Shown here piece after piece: positions 8,386 to 16,697 of a stretch of DNA of 50,223 nucleotides (within the stretch, counting starts at the first letter, position 1; the number at the start of each line of letters is the position of its first letter). The notes beneath the pieces are model-generated. The model searched no databases. It was not told the DNA's origin and saw only the letters and a program-made list of their open reading frames with translations. A program made the translations under genes and the position numbers. Origin of the DNA: JAWKTT01 sp041398965 (lineage in GTDB: Bacteria > Planctomycetota > Planctomycetia > Planctomycetales > Planctomycetaceae); assembly GCA_041398965.1 (NCBI GenBank), contig JAWKTT010000034.1, forward strand, positions 1-50,223, given 5' to 3'.

Positions 8386-8766
8386 ATGACGAAGTTGACG
8401 ACATGGGCCGTGTTAATGGGATTGATGGTGACTGGGGCTTTCGCCTTGAGCGTTTCAGTGGGCCAGATTCCGGTTCCTGGGATCGATACCCAAGGGGCAC
8501 TCAACGAGCAGATGGCGGGAGTTGTTGGTGGCAAGGTCAAACTCAACGATAAGAAAGGGACCTTTTCGGCCAAGCTGAAGGGGATGGCCCCGAACGAATC
8601 AGGTGCTAAGGCGAAGCATATGATTCCATTCAACGAGGTGGTCATGGGGTATAGTGCTTCTGGCGATGCCACAGCGACCTACAAGAAGCCCAAGAAGAAG
8701 GCCCCGAACGTCTCGGACGTTTCCGTGAAGGCGAAGGGGATGATTTCGCCTCCAGAAGTATTCTAG
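8386..8766 (+). CDS. Small secreted protein, tandem copy 2
   Basis: A 126-residue paralogue of the protein at 7112-7486. The signal peptide ends in the identical string MGLMVTGAFAL. Shared mature motifs are VPGID, GTFSA-LKG, APN-SGAKA, SASGDAT (copy 1 has TASGDAT) and VSVKAKGM near the C-terminus. The mature protein is more lysine-rich than copy 1 (YKKPKKKAP) and therefore more basic, which may reflect divergence in partner or ligand. It has its own promoter-like boxes and terminator, so the two are separate transcription units created by tandem duplication. Function unknown; secretion beyond the inner membrane is predicted from the signal peptide only. Confidence 0.8.
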   Translation: MTKLTTWAVLMGLMVTGAFALSVSVGQIPVPGIDTQGALNEQMAGVVGGKVKLNDKKGTFSAKLKGMAPNESGAKAKHMIPFNEVVMGYSASGDATATYKKPKKKAPNVSDVSVKAKGMISPPEVF

Positions 8767-8802
8767 TCGCAGGCGATCCGTCTCTCGCGACAACGACATG
8801 GG

Positions 8803-8840
8803 GGTGGCACGACATTGCGTTTGTGCCACCTCCTTCTTCG
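8803..8840 (+). terminator. Intrinsic terminator after small secreted protein 2
   Basis: GGTGGCAC (8803-8810) pairs with GTGCCACC (8823-8830), followed by the pyrimidine-rich TCCTTCTTC. It is related in sequence to the terminator of copy 1, showing the duplication covered the whole unit. Confidence 0.65.
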
Positions 8841-8988
8841 CCCGCATCCCACCATGGAACGTCAGTGCGGGGTCGACAAATGGGATCACTTCCGATTGAG
8901 AGCGGAGTACCCCTCGGGTCGGGAGGAATGATTCATTGGAACAGAACACTCATCGGGAATTGGCACGATCGCTTTCCGGAACATCACT

Positions 8989-9903
8989 ATGAATGCAGTC
9001 GAACATAAACGAATGATCCAACCTGAGCACTGTCAACGGTTGCCAGAATTCCGAGAGAGCGAACTCTCGCGACCTGTTCGGCGTCGACCGGGATTTACGC
9101 TCATTGAACTCCTTGTTGTGATCTCCGTGATTGGAGTGTTGGTGTCGCTGTTGTTGCCTGCGGTGCAGAGCGTGCGGGAATCGGCACGGCGGACCCAGTG
9201 TCAAGATCATTTGCATAACCTTGCCGTCGGGCTGATCAACTACGAGTCGACGCACAAGACGCTCCCCCCTGGCAGCATGCAACAGGGGGCGATCTATCCG
9301 CAGCGTAGTGGCTGGGGCTGGGGTGCGATGACGCTCCCTTTTCTCGAACAAAAACCACTCTACGATCTCATCATCTTTGAACAAGAGAATACTGTCGGGA
9401 CCAATCTCGGGCTGCTCTCGACTCCGCTGGCGATTTGGAGATGTCCTTCGTCACCCTCGCCCGAACAGATCCTCGCCCAAACACCCGGACAGGTTAATGT
9501 GCTCCTGGCGACTGGGAACTATCCTGGAAATGGTGCTGTGCTGTCCGCCGTATCGAGCACTCGCTGGGGTGACATCACCGATGGGGCCTCGAATACGATC
9601 CTCGTCGGAGAAAACCAGTTCCAGGAAGGGGTCTTTGGATTGGAGAGCTATACATCGTCATGGATCGGGATCATTTCTTTTCCAGACGAATATGGCCCGA
9701 ATTCGATTCCGCATCTCGGCATCTCGGAATTGACTCGCATCAACAAAGGGAGTGGGTTTGCAGGGGCCTTTGGAAGTCAACATCCGGGGGGAGCCCAGTT
9801 TGCCTTCGGGGATGGCAGTGTCACATTTCTGTCGGAGAACATGAGCATGGAGACATACATTGCCATGGGAACACACAATGGCGGAGAGACATTTTCACGA
9901 TGA
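8989..9903 (+). CDS. DUF1559 prepilin-like protein
   Basis: A 304-residue type II/IV-pilin-like protein of the DUF1559 family, which is greatly expanded in planctomycetes. A 35-residue basic leader precedes the prepilin cleavage motif PGFTLIELLVV, with the conserved Glu at +5, and a hydrophobic helix (about residues 35-58). The helix ends in LLPAVQSVRESARRTQCQDHLHN, the family hallmark. The C-terminal globular part contains GDITDGASNTILVGE and ends with HPGGAQFAFGDGSVTFLSEN, both typical of the DUF1559 domain. A prepilin peptidase elsewhere in the genome would process it; the role of these pseudopilins is not established. The gene overlaps the next one by ATGA (9900-9903). Confidence 0.93.
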   Translation: MNAVEHKRMIQPEHCQRLPEFRESELSRPVRRRPGFTLIELLVVISVIGVLVSLLLPAVQSVRESARRTQCQDHLHNLAVGLINYESTHKTLPPGSMQQGAIYPQRSGWGWGAMTLPFLEQKPLYDLIIFEQENTVGTNLGLLSTPLAIWRCPSSPSPEQILAQTPGQVNVLLATGNYPGNGAVLSAVSSTRWGDITDGASNTILVGENQFQEGVFGLESYTSSWIGIISFPDEYGPNSIPHLGISELTRINKGSGFAGAFGSQHPGGAQFAFGDGSVTFLSENMSMETYIAMGTHNGGETFSR

Positions 9904-10445
9904 CGAATACTTCTGCTGCGTCGGCCGACAACGACAAGAAGCCTTCAATTGGTCTCTGGTTGCTCGCCGGGGTGTCGGTTCTGATCCTGTTTCTGGTGAT
10001 CGTTCCCTTCCGCAAGAAAAGTCCCGATGTTTCCGCTGGATATGACCGTCAAGTCGAAGAGCAATGGCTGTCAAGATATCAGCAGGTTGACCCGATCGAG
10101 TTTCTCGAAAAGGGGGGAGTCTATAATTACGAACCGGACGAGTGGGAGGAAAACTATGACATCACATTCTTCCTCCCGCTGCTCAAGCGACTGAGAGATG
10201 AAGAAGGACTCAAGCCGATCGGTCTCGTTGACCCAGCTGCTCCCGCAAAGTTGTACGCTGTGATTGCGGAACTCCCCGGCGAGCCAGGGATCAAGGCTCG
10301 GCTGGAAGCGATCTTCAATGACGAAGAGAGTCGTTTTGAAGGGGCCATCCAAGACCGCATCGGCCACCGCTGGCTCGATCTCGAATACTTCGAACCCGAC
10401 GACGATGGCTATGCCCAGTGGGTTAGAGACAACGACGATCGCTGA
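9900..10445 (+). CDS. Small single-pass membrane protein
   Basis: A 181-residue protein I do not recognise. One membrane helix (about residues 17-36, LWLLAGVSVLILFLVIVPF) follows a short polar N-terminus. The rest is soluble and acidic, with PAAPAKLYAVIAELPG and a C-terminal string of Asp/Glu. The ATG at 9900 overlaps the stop of the DUF1559 gene (ATGA), so translation is coupled and the two products may act together, perhaps as pilin and membrane partner. An upstream in-frame extension from 9660 lies inside the DUF1559 gene and is not credible. The downstream gap to 10690 holds nothing else I can support. Confidence 0.7.
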   Translation: MTNTSAASADNDKKPSIGLWLLAGVSVLILFLVIVPFRKKSPDVSAGYDRQVEEQWLSRYQQVDPIEFLEKGGVYNYEPDEWEENYDITFFLPLLKRLRDEEGLKPIGLVDPAAPAKLYAVIAELPGEPGIKARLEAIFNDEESRFEGAIQDRIGHRWLDLEYFEPDDDGYAQWVRDNDDR

Positions 10446-10689
10446 ATTGGCCGATACGGTTGGATGCTCGCTGGCGTGTGTCGCCCGCATCGCGGTATTG
10501 AGCTTGGCTGAGCCGAGAGGGGAACATTCACAGGGATACGCTGTTCGCGAGAATTCTGGAATTTCGGTCGTTGACGAAGAATGAATCGGCATTGTAGGAT
10601 CATTTGCGTCGCACGAATTATCGTTTCTTGCGACTACGTTGAATCCCAGAGAGGCGAGACGTCTCTCAGTTGTACCTCAGGGCAAGCTC

Positions 10690-11397
10690 ATGCAACTCAC
10701 TTTTGAAAGACTCGAAGACCGGACACTACTGGCAGCGACAGCGTTTGTGAATGCGAAGGGGATCGTCAACATTGTGGGGACAGAAGGGACCGACACGATC
10801 CTGGCGATCGGGACGGCACTGGGACGAGTCGAGGTGCGCATTGACGTTGATGGAGACGGCGTCGTAAACGGCGGCCTGGATAGTTTTCAAGTCTTTAACA
10901 ACGTCCGCGGTATGGTGGTCAAACTCAAAGGTGGGGACGATATTTTCTTATTCTACGACCCTCACATTAGTGGGAACATCACCATTGATGCTGGTAAAGG
11001 AAATGACACCGTGGGGGTTGGCGATCTGGTGAACAACACAGATATTTTCGGCAATCTTTCCATTAAGGGAGGAGATGGTGACGACATCGTACTGTTGGAA
11101 TGCGACGTGCGCGGGAACGTGAATGTCAACACCGGCAACGGGAATGACAATCTGCGAGTCGGAGTCGACACCTTTGTTTCGATTGATGGGACGGCAAAGG
11201 TGAATCTGGGGGGCGGGAACGACCGCATTCGGATCGATGATGCAACGGTCGGCGTCGGAGCCGCGAAGATCTCTGGTGGTAGTGGTATCGATGCCTTCAC
11301 CAGTTGGTATGAGGCAGCCGACATCGATGATGCTATTCGTGCCGGTTTGTTGAAGCTCTCGGGCTTCGAGAACTTCGCCTTCCATCAACGTCCGTAA
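10690..11397 (+). CDS. LEDRTLL-motif surface protein with acidic Gly/Asn/Asp repeats
   Basis: About 235 residues. The N-terminal ERLEDRTLLAA is the planctomycete-type N-terminal motif seen on large surface or secreted proteins, presumed to be an export or sorting signal. The body is made of repeats of the type GGDDIFLFY, GKGNDTVGVG, GGDGDDIVLLE, GNGNDNLRVG and GGGNDRIRI. These resemble RTX/haemolysin-type calcium-binding nonapeptides alternating with beta strands, so a calcium-stabilised parallel beta-roll is likely. The ATG at 10690 was chosen; an in-frame TTG at 10639 would add 17 residues including a basic stretch and cannot be excluded. A strong terminator follows. This is short for its class, where proteins often exceed 1000 residues. 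Confidence 0.75.
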   Translation: MQLTFERLEDRTLLAATAFVNAKGIVNIVGTEGTDTILAIGTALGRVEVRIDVDGDGVVNGGLDSFQVFNNVRGMVVKLKGGDDIFLFYDPHISGNITIDAGKGNDTVGVGDLVNNTDIFGNLSIKGGDGDDIVLLECDVRGNVNVNTGNGNDNLRVGVDTFVSIDGTAKVNLGGGNDRIRIDDATVGVGAAKISGGSGIDAFTSWYEAADIDDAIRAGLLKLSGFENFAFHQRP

Positions 11398-11415
11398 GTG
11401 ACATCGACGGCCCCA

Positions 11416-11455
11416 AACCCAACCCGTGTCACGAGCCGGGTTGGGTTCTTCTTTG
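11416..11455 (+). terminator. Intrinsic terminator after the LEDRTLL gene
   Basis: AACCCAACCCG (11416-11426) and CGGGTTGGGTT (11437-11447) form a perfect 11-bp stem with a 10-nt loop, followed by the T-rich CTTCTTTG. Confidence 0.85.
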
Positions 11456-11582
11456 CTTTGGGGGGCGTGACGGTGGGACTCTGCTGACTCTGGGGGCGGA
11501 TTCGTTACAATTGGCGGGACATGCTATTTGAAGTGGAGTCCATCGTGCAGAATCGCTGACTCTGCCCCCCTTTCATCGTCTC

Positions 11583-13541
11583 GTGAATGCTCCTGTGTTG
11601 ACCGATCAGCCTGCCGCTGAAGCTTCGGGATCTCTGTTTGGTGCCTGTGCCACAGAGGTGAAGGGGTTGCTGCTGGCTTTATCGAAGCTGGAAGCCGAGT
11701 CGCATCAGGCTCAGGTGGGACGACTGGAAGGTCGAGAGTGGTACGAGTTGCTCGGGCGAAAACTTCTGCCCCAGTTGACTGACGACGCCTATCTTGTGGT
11801 GGCAGTGGTCGGGGGGACGAACATCGGCAAGAGCGTCATCTTCAATCACATTGCCGGATGTCGAGCCAGTGCGACGAGTCCGCTTGCCTCGGGGACGAAG
11901 CATCCGACGCTGTTGGTACGGGGTGAGTTTGTCGACTCTCATGACTTGGCGGAGGTCTTTCCTGGCTTCGAGTTGACGCCGTGGGTCGATGCCGATGGAG
12001 CCTTGGCTGCTTCGGAAGGGGATAAACTCTTCTGGCGGGTGAGTGCAGCGACCCCGCCGAATCTCCTCGTGCTCGACACGCCAGATATCGACAGTGACGC
12101 GCGCATCAACTGGGATCGAGCCGACAACATTCGACGTTGTGCCGACGTGCTCATCGCGGTGTTGACGCAGCAGAAGTACAACGATGCGGCGGTTAAGGAG
12201 TTTTTTCGCAAGGCGGCTCAGGAAGACAAGGCGGTTATCATCGTCTTTAATCAGTGTCAACTTCCTGACGACGAAGCATACTGGCCACTCTGGGTGAAGA
12301 CTTTCTGCGACGAGACCGGCGTGAACCCCGAGTGTGTCTATGTCGCCCCGAACAATCGACAGGCAGCCGAGTCGAATCAGCTTCCCTTTTATGAACGATG
12401 CTGGCCCATCGAGTTGGCAGGTGATGCGACCGCTTCGGCATCGCCTGTCGCTGCTTCGCCGACACCAGGGATGTCATCTGCTGACACTCAGCGATCAAGT
12501 AACCTACTCGACGACTTGTCTCGATTGAAGTTTGCGGATGTCAAGCTGCGGACGTTGCGAGGGTCGATTCGGGAGGTGTTGGATGTTGACCGGGGACTTC
12601 CGGCTTATCTCAAAGAGATCGAAACGCGGAGTGAGGAATACCGCTCTGCCGCAGACCTGTTGTCGGCTCATCAACTGGCCGAGATCGACAACTGGCCGAC
12701 CATTCCCAACAACCTGATGGTGGCCGAGATTCGACGTTGGTGGGCCGATCAGCGGGAAGGTTGGTCGGCGAAGGTGCATGGGTTTTACAACATCGTGGGT
12801 CGTGGGATCACTTGGCCGTTTCGGGCGGCGTCGGAAGCGATCCGAGGAGAGGCGGCCCCTCCACTCGATCGGTATCGAGATCAGGAATGGAACGCCATCC
12901 TCGATGCGATTGAAAAGGTGATGCGTCGATTGACCTGGTTGGCCGAGTTGGGGAACGACCTGCTCAAACCTCGATTGCATCGAGTGTTGCAGGGGACCAA
13001 TCGGGGCGAACTGCTTGAACGGATTCAAGCCGAACATCGTTCAATCGACCTCGAGCAGCAACTTCGTGATCTTGTCGACGCTGAGTTGGTCAGCTTCCGT
13101 AGCGAGAGTCCGCGTCATTTTGAACTCTTCCGAAAGCTTGACAGCGTTGCTGCGGCCGTCCGTCCAGCAACCAGCGTCGTGCTGTTTTTGACCGGTGTTG
13201 GTCCGGTCGGTCATGCGATCACGCCAGCCCTGACCGACACCGCATTGCAGAGTGTGTTGCATGTGGCGGGGGATGTGGCTGGCGGGACGATGGCCGCGGC
13301 CGTCGGGGACACCATGATTAGTAGCGGAGCCTCTGCCAGTGTCGGATTTTTGGAGGCAAAGTTCCGTCAACTGCACGCGGCCTTCACCGCCCAACGGGCT
13401 GCATGGCTGGCGAGCTTGTTGAAGGAACAGGTCCTGGGAACGCTTCCCGAAGAGGTGCTCTCCGCCGCTCTCATCCCTGAGCAGTCGACGTTTCAGCAAG
13501 TCCGACAGATCATGCAGAACCTCGATCGTCTCTCACAATAG
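11583..13541 (+). CDS. Large dynamin-like/YfjP-like GTPase
   Basis: A 652-residue P-loop GTPase. The G1 loop is GGTNIGKS (residues 77-84). The switch region contains the SGTKHPT threonine, G3 is LLVLDTPDIDSD, and the G4 position reads IIVFNQCQ in place of NKxD. The long C-terminal half is helical, with WPFRAASEAIRGE, and has a hydrophobic segment near residues 535-590 (VVLFLTGVGPVGHAITPAL, then a GlyAla-rich region) that could insert in or lie on a membrane. This layout recalls bacterial dynamin-like or YfjP/YeeP-type GTPases. The start is GTG at 11583. No operon partner is apparent: the upstream gene ends in a terminator and the downstream gene starts 120 bases away. Membrane remodelling or a checkpoint role would be a guess. 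Confidence 0.75.
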   Translation: MNAPVLTDQPAAEASGSLFGACATEVKGLLLALSKLEAESHQAQVGRLEGREWYELLGRKLLPQLTDDAYLVVAVVGGTNIGKSVIFNHIAGCRASATSPLASGTKHPTLLVRGEFVDSHDLAEVFPGFELTPWVDADGALAASEGDKLFWRVSAATPPNLLVLDTPDIDSDARINWDRADNIRRCADVLIAVLTQQKYNDAAVKEFFRKAAQEDKAVIIVFNQCQLPDDEAYWPLWVKTFCDETGVNPECVYVAPNNRQAAESNQLPFYERCWPIELAGDATASASPVAASPTPGMSSADTQRSSNLLDDLSRLKFADVKLRTLRGSIREVLDVDRGLPAYLKEIETRSEEYRSAADLLSAHQLAEIDNWPTIPNNLMVAEIRRWWADQREGWSAKVHGFYNIVGRGITWPFRAASEAIRGEAAPPLDRYRDQEWNAILDAIEKVMRRLTWLAELGNDLLKPRLHRVLQGTNRGELLERIQAEHRSIDLEQQLRDLVDAELVSFRSESPRHFELFRKLDSVAAAVRPATSVVLFLTGVGPVGHAITPALTDTALQSVLHVAGDVAGGTMAAAVGDTMISSGASASVGFLEAKFRQLHAAFTAQRAAWLASLLKEQVLGTLPEEVLSAALIPEQSTFQQVRQIMQNLDRLSQ

Positions 13542-13664
13542 CCCGGCGAACGACACGGTCTTCCCCACTCGCCATTCCCGTGGCACTCACTTCGGAGACG
13601 GAAAGAAGCTGAAACTGATCGCGGCTTGGCTGTGAGTTGTCGTCGTAAATGGTATATTCATGGG

Positions 13665-14729
13665 ATGAATCCCCTTCGCCATCAGACCGTCCCTGTCTTC
13701 AAGACACCGGCTCCCACGAGTCGCGTGGCGGTGAGGGGGTGTCGTCGGGGATTTACGATTCCTGAGACTGCCGTCATTCTCATCATTCTGCTGAACCTGT
13801 TAGCGGTGCTCGTCCCCTTCGTCCTGAACATGATGGAGACATCGCGTCAGAATCGGTGTGCCGATAACTTAAGGCAGATTGGGGCGGGCCTTGCGAGCTT
13901 CGACGAGAAGGGGAAACAGTTTCCTGTCGGACAAGTTGCCAGGAAGACGGCCTCGAACAAAGTGGGGCGATATGCCGACCCTGCGGAAGCAACCAGCACG
14001 GGAGGGACTGCCACGAACTCCGGGGCAAGCTGGGTCACTGGAATACTTCCCCATCTCGGCGGGAAAGCTTCGGGTTTGCAGTGGGATCACAAGCAAAGCG
14101 TTGTGGAGAACCGGACCGTCGGGATGGTTGAACTCGAACAGTTGTATTGCCCTTCACGACGATCTGGCATGCAGGCAACCGGGGCCTATGCGAATTGTCT
14201 GAGGGTTACTGCCGACTGGACCCAAGGGGGAAATGACTATGCCGCTTGTACAGGGTCGGGAATTTCGTTTAATGATGAAGCCCGTCAGACTTATTACCTG
14301 ACACAAGAACAGGCAAACGCCACCTATCGGGGCGGACACACCCCCTTCTCGGCTGGTGCATTAAGGCGGGGGGTCTTCGGGGTGAACAGCAAGGTGACAG
14401 CGACAGAGATCGGGGCAGCCGATGGGTTAGCCTATGTGATGACGGTGGCGGAACGCCGAGTCTCCGGGAGCGGGGAGACGGGGGTGTTGCAAAGTAGCGA
14501 CGGTTGGGCGTGGGGTGGACCAGCGACGTTGTTTAGTGCCCGGTCTCTGCCACGCACGGGTCGTCATTACGATGAAGCCGACAGCAGCCATCCTTATCTC
14601 ATTCAAGTGGTCATGGCCGATGGTCGGGTGAGACGCATCAGTGTCGATGTCGACTTGGGAACCTGGCAGAATCTGGGGGACTACTCGAGCGGCCATTCCA
14701 TCGATCATCCCAACTTCAACAAGTGGTAA
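13665..14729 (+). CDS. Divergent DUF1559-type prepilin-like protein
   Basis: About 354 residues. A basic leader ends at RRGFTIPETAVILIILLNLLAVLVPFV, a prepilin-type motif with Glu at +5 but with an unusual Pro before it. The helix is followed by METSRQNRCADNLRQIGAGLASFDEKGKQFP, matching the DUF1559 pattern. The centre has YCPSRRSG, the usual CPS turn of the family, and the C-terminal part ends VVMADGRVRRIS, corresponding to the GDGSV strand. The ATG at 13665 is chosen; the 13-codon upstream extension starts with a weak TTG. It is more divergent than the copies at 8989 and 42483. It precedes the zinc-ribbon membrane protein by 83 bases. Confidence 0.8.
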   Translation: MNPLRHQTVPVFKTPAPTSRVAVRGCRRGFTIPETAVILIILLNLLAVLVPFVLNMMETSRQNRCADNLRQIGAGLASFDEKGKQFPVGQVARKTASNKVGRYADPAEATSTGGTATNSGASWVTGILPHLGGKASGLQWDHKQSVVENRTVGMVELEQLYCPSRRSGMQATGAYANCLRVTADWTQGGNDYAACTGSGISFNDEARQTYYLTQEQANATYRGGHTPFSAGALRRGVFGVNSKVTATEIGAADGLAYVMTVAERRVSGSGETGVLQSSDGWAWGGPATLFSARSLPRTGRHYDEADSSHPYLIQVVMADGRVRRISVDVDLGTWQNLGDYSSGHSIDHPNFNKW

Positions 14730-14812
14730 ATCTCTCGTTTCGCCCCAACAGTCATCTCGGCGACGATACAGTGTTTTTCGTCTTACTCCTTTCCTAAGTA
14801 AGTATCTCGGTT

Positions 14813-16552
14813 ATGTCACTTCGTGTTCAGTGCGTTCATTGTGCAGCCGTGATGACGGTGCGTGACGAGTACGCCGGGACGTTGCGTCGATGTCCGAAGT
14901 GCAAACAGAAATTCGAGATACCGACCGTTGGCCTTCCCGACGACGAAGAGTCGGACGCGACGAACGAAGTCGACCCCGCTACGACTCCCTCTCCGAAACC
15001 GACCGCGAAGCCGAAAGAAACGGTGACCGAAGCCGACCCCTTCGACCCGGTCGCTTTCCTGTCAGGCGATCCCCCCGCTAAGGGAGACTCGAAGCCGTCG
15101 AAGAGTCCATCCGGGAAATCAGACGCGGCATCCTCCTTGAAGGGGAACGAACAGACAGCGAAGAAATCGACCGCTGCCGCTTCAGAAGAGGGGGAGGGGT
15201 TCGATCCGATGGACGTGTTGCTCGGCGGGCCGACTGCGGGAGCGGGAGGGGCCTCGACGAAACAACCTGCAAGTCCTTCCAAGGGAAAGGCTCCGAAGGA
15301 CGATACTCCGGCCGAGAACTTCTCGCAGGGAAACATCTCGATCAGGAAGGGTTCTCGCGGAGACATCCCGACAATTCCGGAGACTCCGAAAGCTCCCGAG
15401 TTTGATCCGCTCGATGTGCTGGGTGACGGCCCGCCACCTCCTGATAAGCCGTTGGCTCCTTCGGTCGAACAGGCTCCCCCGGTGGAGAAAGCTACGGCGA
15501 CCGAGAGTCCGGCTGAGGTCACTCCCCCTGCGGGGACCGAAACTCCAGAAGCAACTGTTTCGGAATCGAGCACGGAGAAACCATCGACCGATCCTGTTCC
15601 TGCAAAAGAGTTGCCCGAGCGATATCGAAAGATTGAAGAGCCTGTTGCGGAGATACTTCCCGAGGGGGCTGAACTGCCGAAGTATCGCCGACCGGTGAAG
15701 AAGTCTGCTCCGATCCCTGAAGATGAAAACTTCGACGACTTCGACAACGCCGGTCGCCCGCAACCTAAGCCGCAGCCCAAACGTCCGTCCTGGGCCAAGC
15801 CATCGGCTGACGAACCCGCTCCGGGAGCCGCTCCGACAGTTGGAGGGGGAACCTCTCCGAGTGCGAGCGTTCCAACAGGGAGTTCAACCGGGGATGGAAC
15901 GGGGACGGGAAGCACCAAACGGCCAACCACTCCCGGGTTCGCTCCCGACCCGAAGACAGCCGGGACCGGATCGTACGAACGGGTCGATGTCTCCCCGGCT
16001 GCCGCAGCCGCAGCGGCTGCCGTCAGTGGAGCGGCGACGGGGACGAAGCCTGGTCCGCCGGTCGAGGAAGAGCCGGACGAACCACTTGTCGACGTGGCGG
16101 CGATTGCCGGAGCGATCAAGCGGAAGAGAGTCGCGATCATCGGCGGACTGGTGTCGGCTGTGTTGCTGTTCCTGATGTCGACCTGGTTTGTTCAATCAGG
16201 GTTCTACAGTTCTCCCCCGCGCTGGCCGGAACTCTTTCCAGTGACGGGAAAGGTGACTCAGGCAGGAAAGCCATTGGCGGGGGCACGGGTGCTGTTTTAT
16301 TCAACCAGTCAGCACGCGCGCACCTTGGAAGGGGTGACCGACAGCAATGGTCAATACTCGCTGCAACTCATCGAGGGAATGCCCGGCGCCCCGGAGGGTC
16401 GATATCGCGTGAAAGTCGAACACATTTCTGAGAACCACGACACCATCAACTCTCGATTCGGCAGCCGATCTGGACTGACGCGAATCGTCTCCAGTAAGAA
16501 TCTGAAAGATGGCGAGATCGTCATTGATCTCGACGTAACACCCCCTAAGTGA
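14813..16552 (+). CDS. Zinc-ribbon, proline-rich, single-pass membrane protein with beta-sandwich tail
   Basis: A 579-residue protein of unusual architecture. Residues 1-35 form a small Cys4 zinc ribbon (C7-x2-C10 and C27-x2-C30, CPKC), of the MJ0042/prokaryotic-ribbon type. Residues 40-430 are low complexity, rich in Pro, Ala, Lys, Glu and Thr, with repeated FDPVAFL/FDPMDVLLGG/FDPLDVLGDG motifs. A basic KRKR precedes one membrane helix at about 437-459. The last 110 residues (FPVTGKVTQAGKPLAGARVLF, GVTDSNGQYSLQL, GRYRVKVEH) are a carboxypeptidase regulatory-like beta-sandwich that would be outside the cytoplasm. The same beta-sandwich occurs as a lipoprotein beside the DUF1559 gene at 42483. 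Function unknown; it may link a cytoplasmic partner to the surface. Confidence 0.75.
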   Translation: MSLRVQCVHCAAVMTVRDEYAGTLRRCPKCKQKFEIPTVGLPDDEESDATNEVDPATTPSPKPTAKPKETVTEADPFDPVAFLSGDPPAKGDSKPSKSPSGKSDAASSLKGNEQTAKKSTAAASEEGEGFDPMDVLLGGPTAGAGGASTKQPASPSKGKAPKDDTPAENFSQGNISIRKGSRGDIPTIPETPKAPEFDPLDVLGDGPPPPDKPLAPSVEQAPPVEKATATESPAEVTPPAGTETPEATVSESSTEKPSTDPVPAKELPERYRKIEEPVAEILPEGAELPKYRRPVKKSAPIPEDENFDDFDNAGRPQPKPQPKRPSWAKPSADEPAPGAAPTVGGGTSPSASVPTGSSTGDGTGTGSTKRPTTPGFAPDPKTAGTGSYERVDVSPAAAAAAAAVSGAATGTKPGPPVEEEPDEPLVDVAAIAGAIKRKRVAIIGGLVSAVLLFLMSTWFVQSGFYSSPPRWPELFPVTGKVTQAGKPLAGARVLFYSTSQHARTLEGVTDSNGQYSLQLIEGMPGAPEGRYRVKVEHISENHDTINSRFGSRSGLTRIVSSKNLKDGEIVIDLDVTPPK

Positions 16553-16697
16553 CTTTCGGGGATTCTACAGGCCTGATTGTTGACGTGATCGTTGTGTCGA
16601 CAATTGCGTGTTGGCCCGCAGACTTAGTAAGAGTGTGTGTCTCACCAAATCGACACCACGAGTTATGAATGGATCGCACTTGAGTTTCCTTGGTCTG

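Noticed and set aside
14836..16140. A 434-codon open frame on the minus strand
   Set aside because: It is antisense to the proline-rich part of the zinc-ribbon gene. The translation is low-complexity Gly/Ser/Val-rich, as expected from the codon bias of the gene on the other strand, with no motif of its own.
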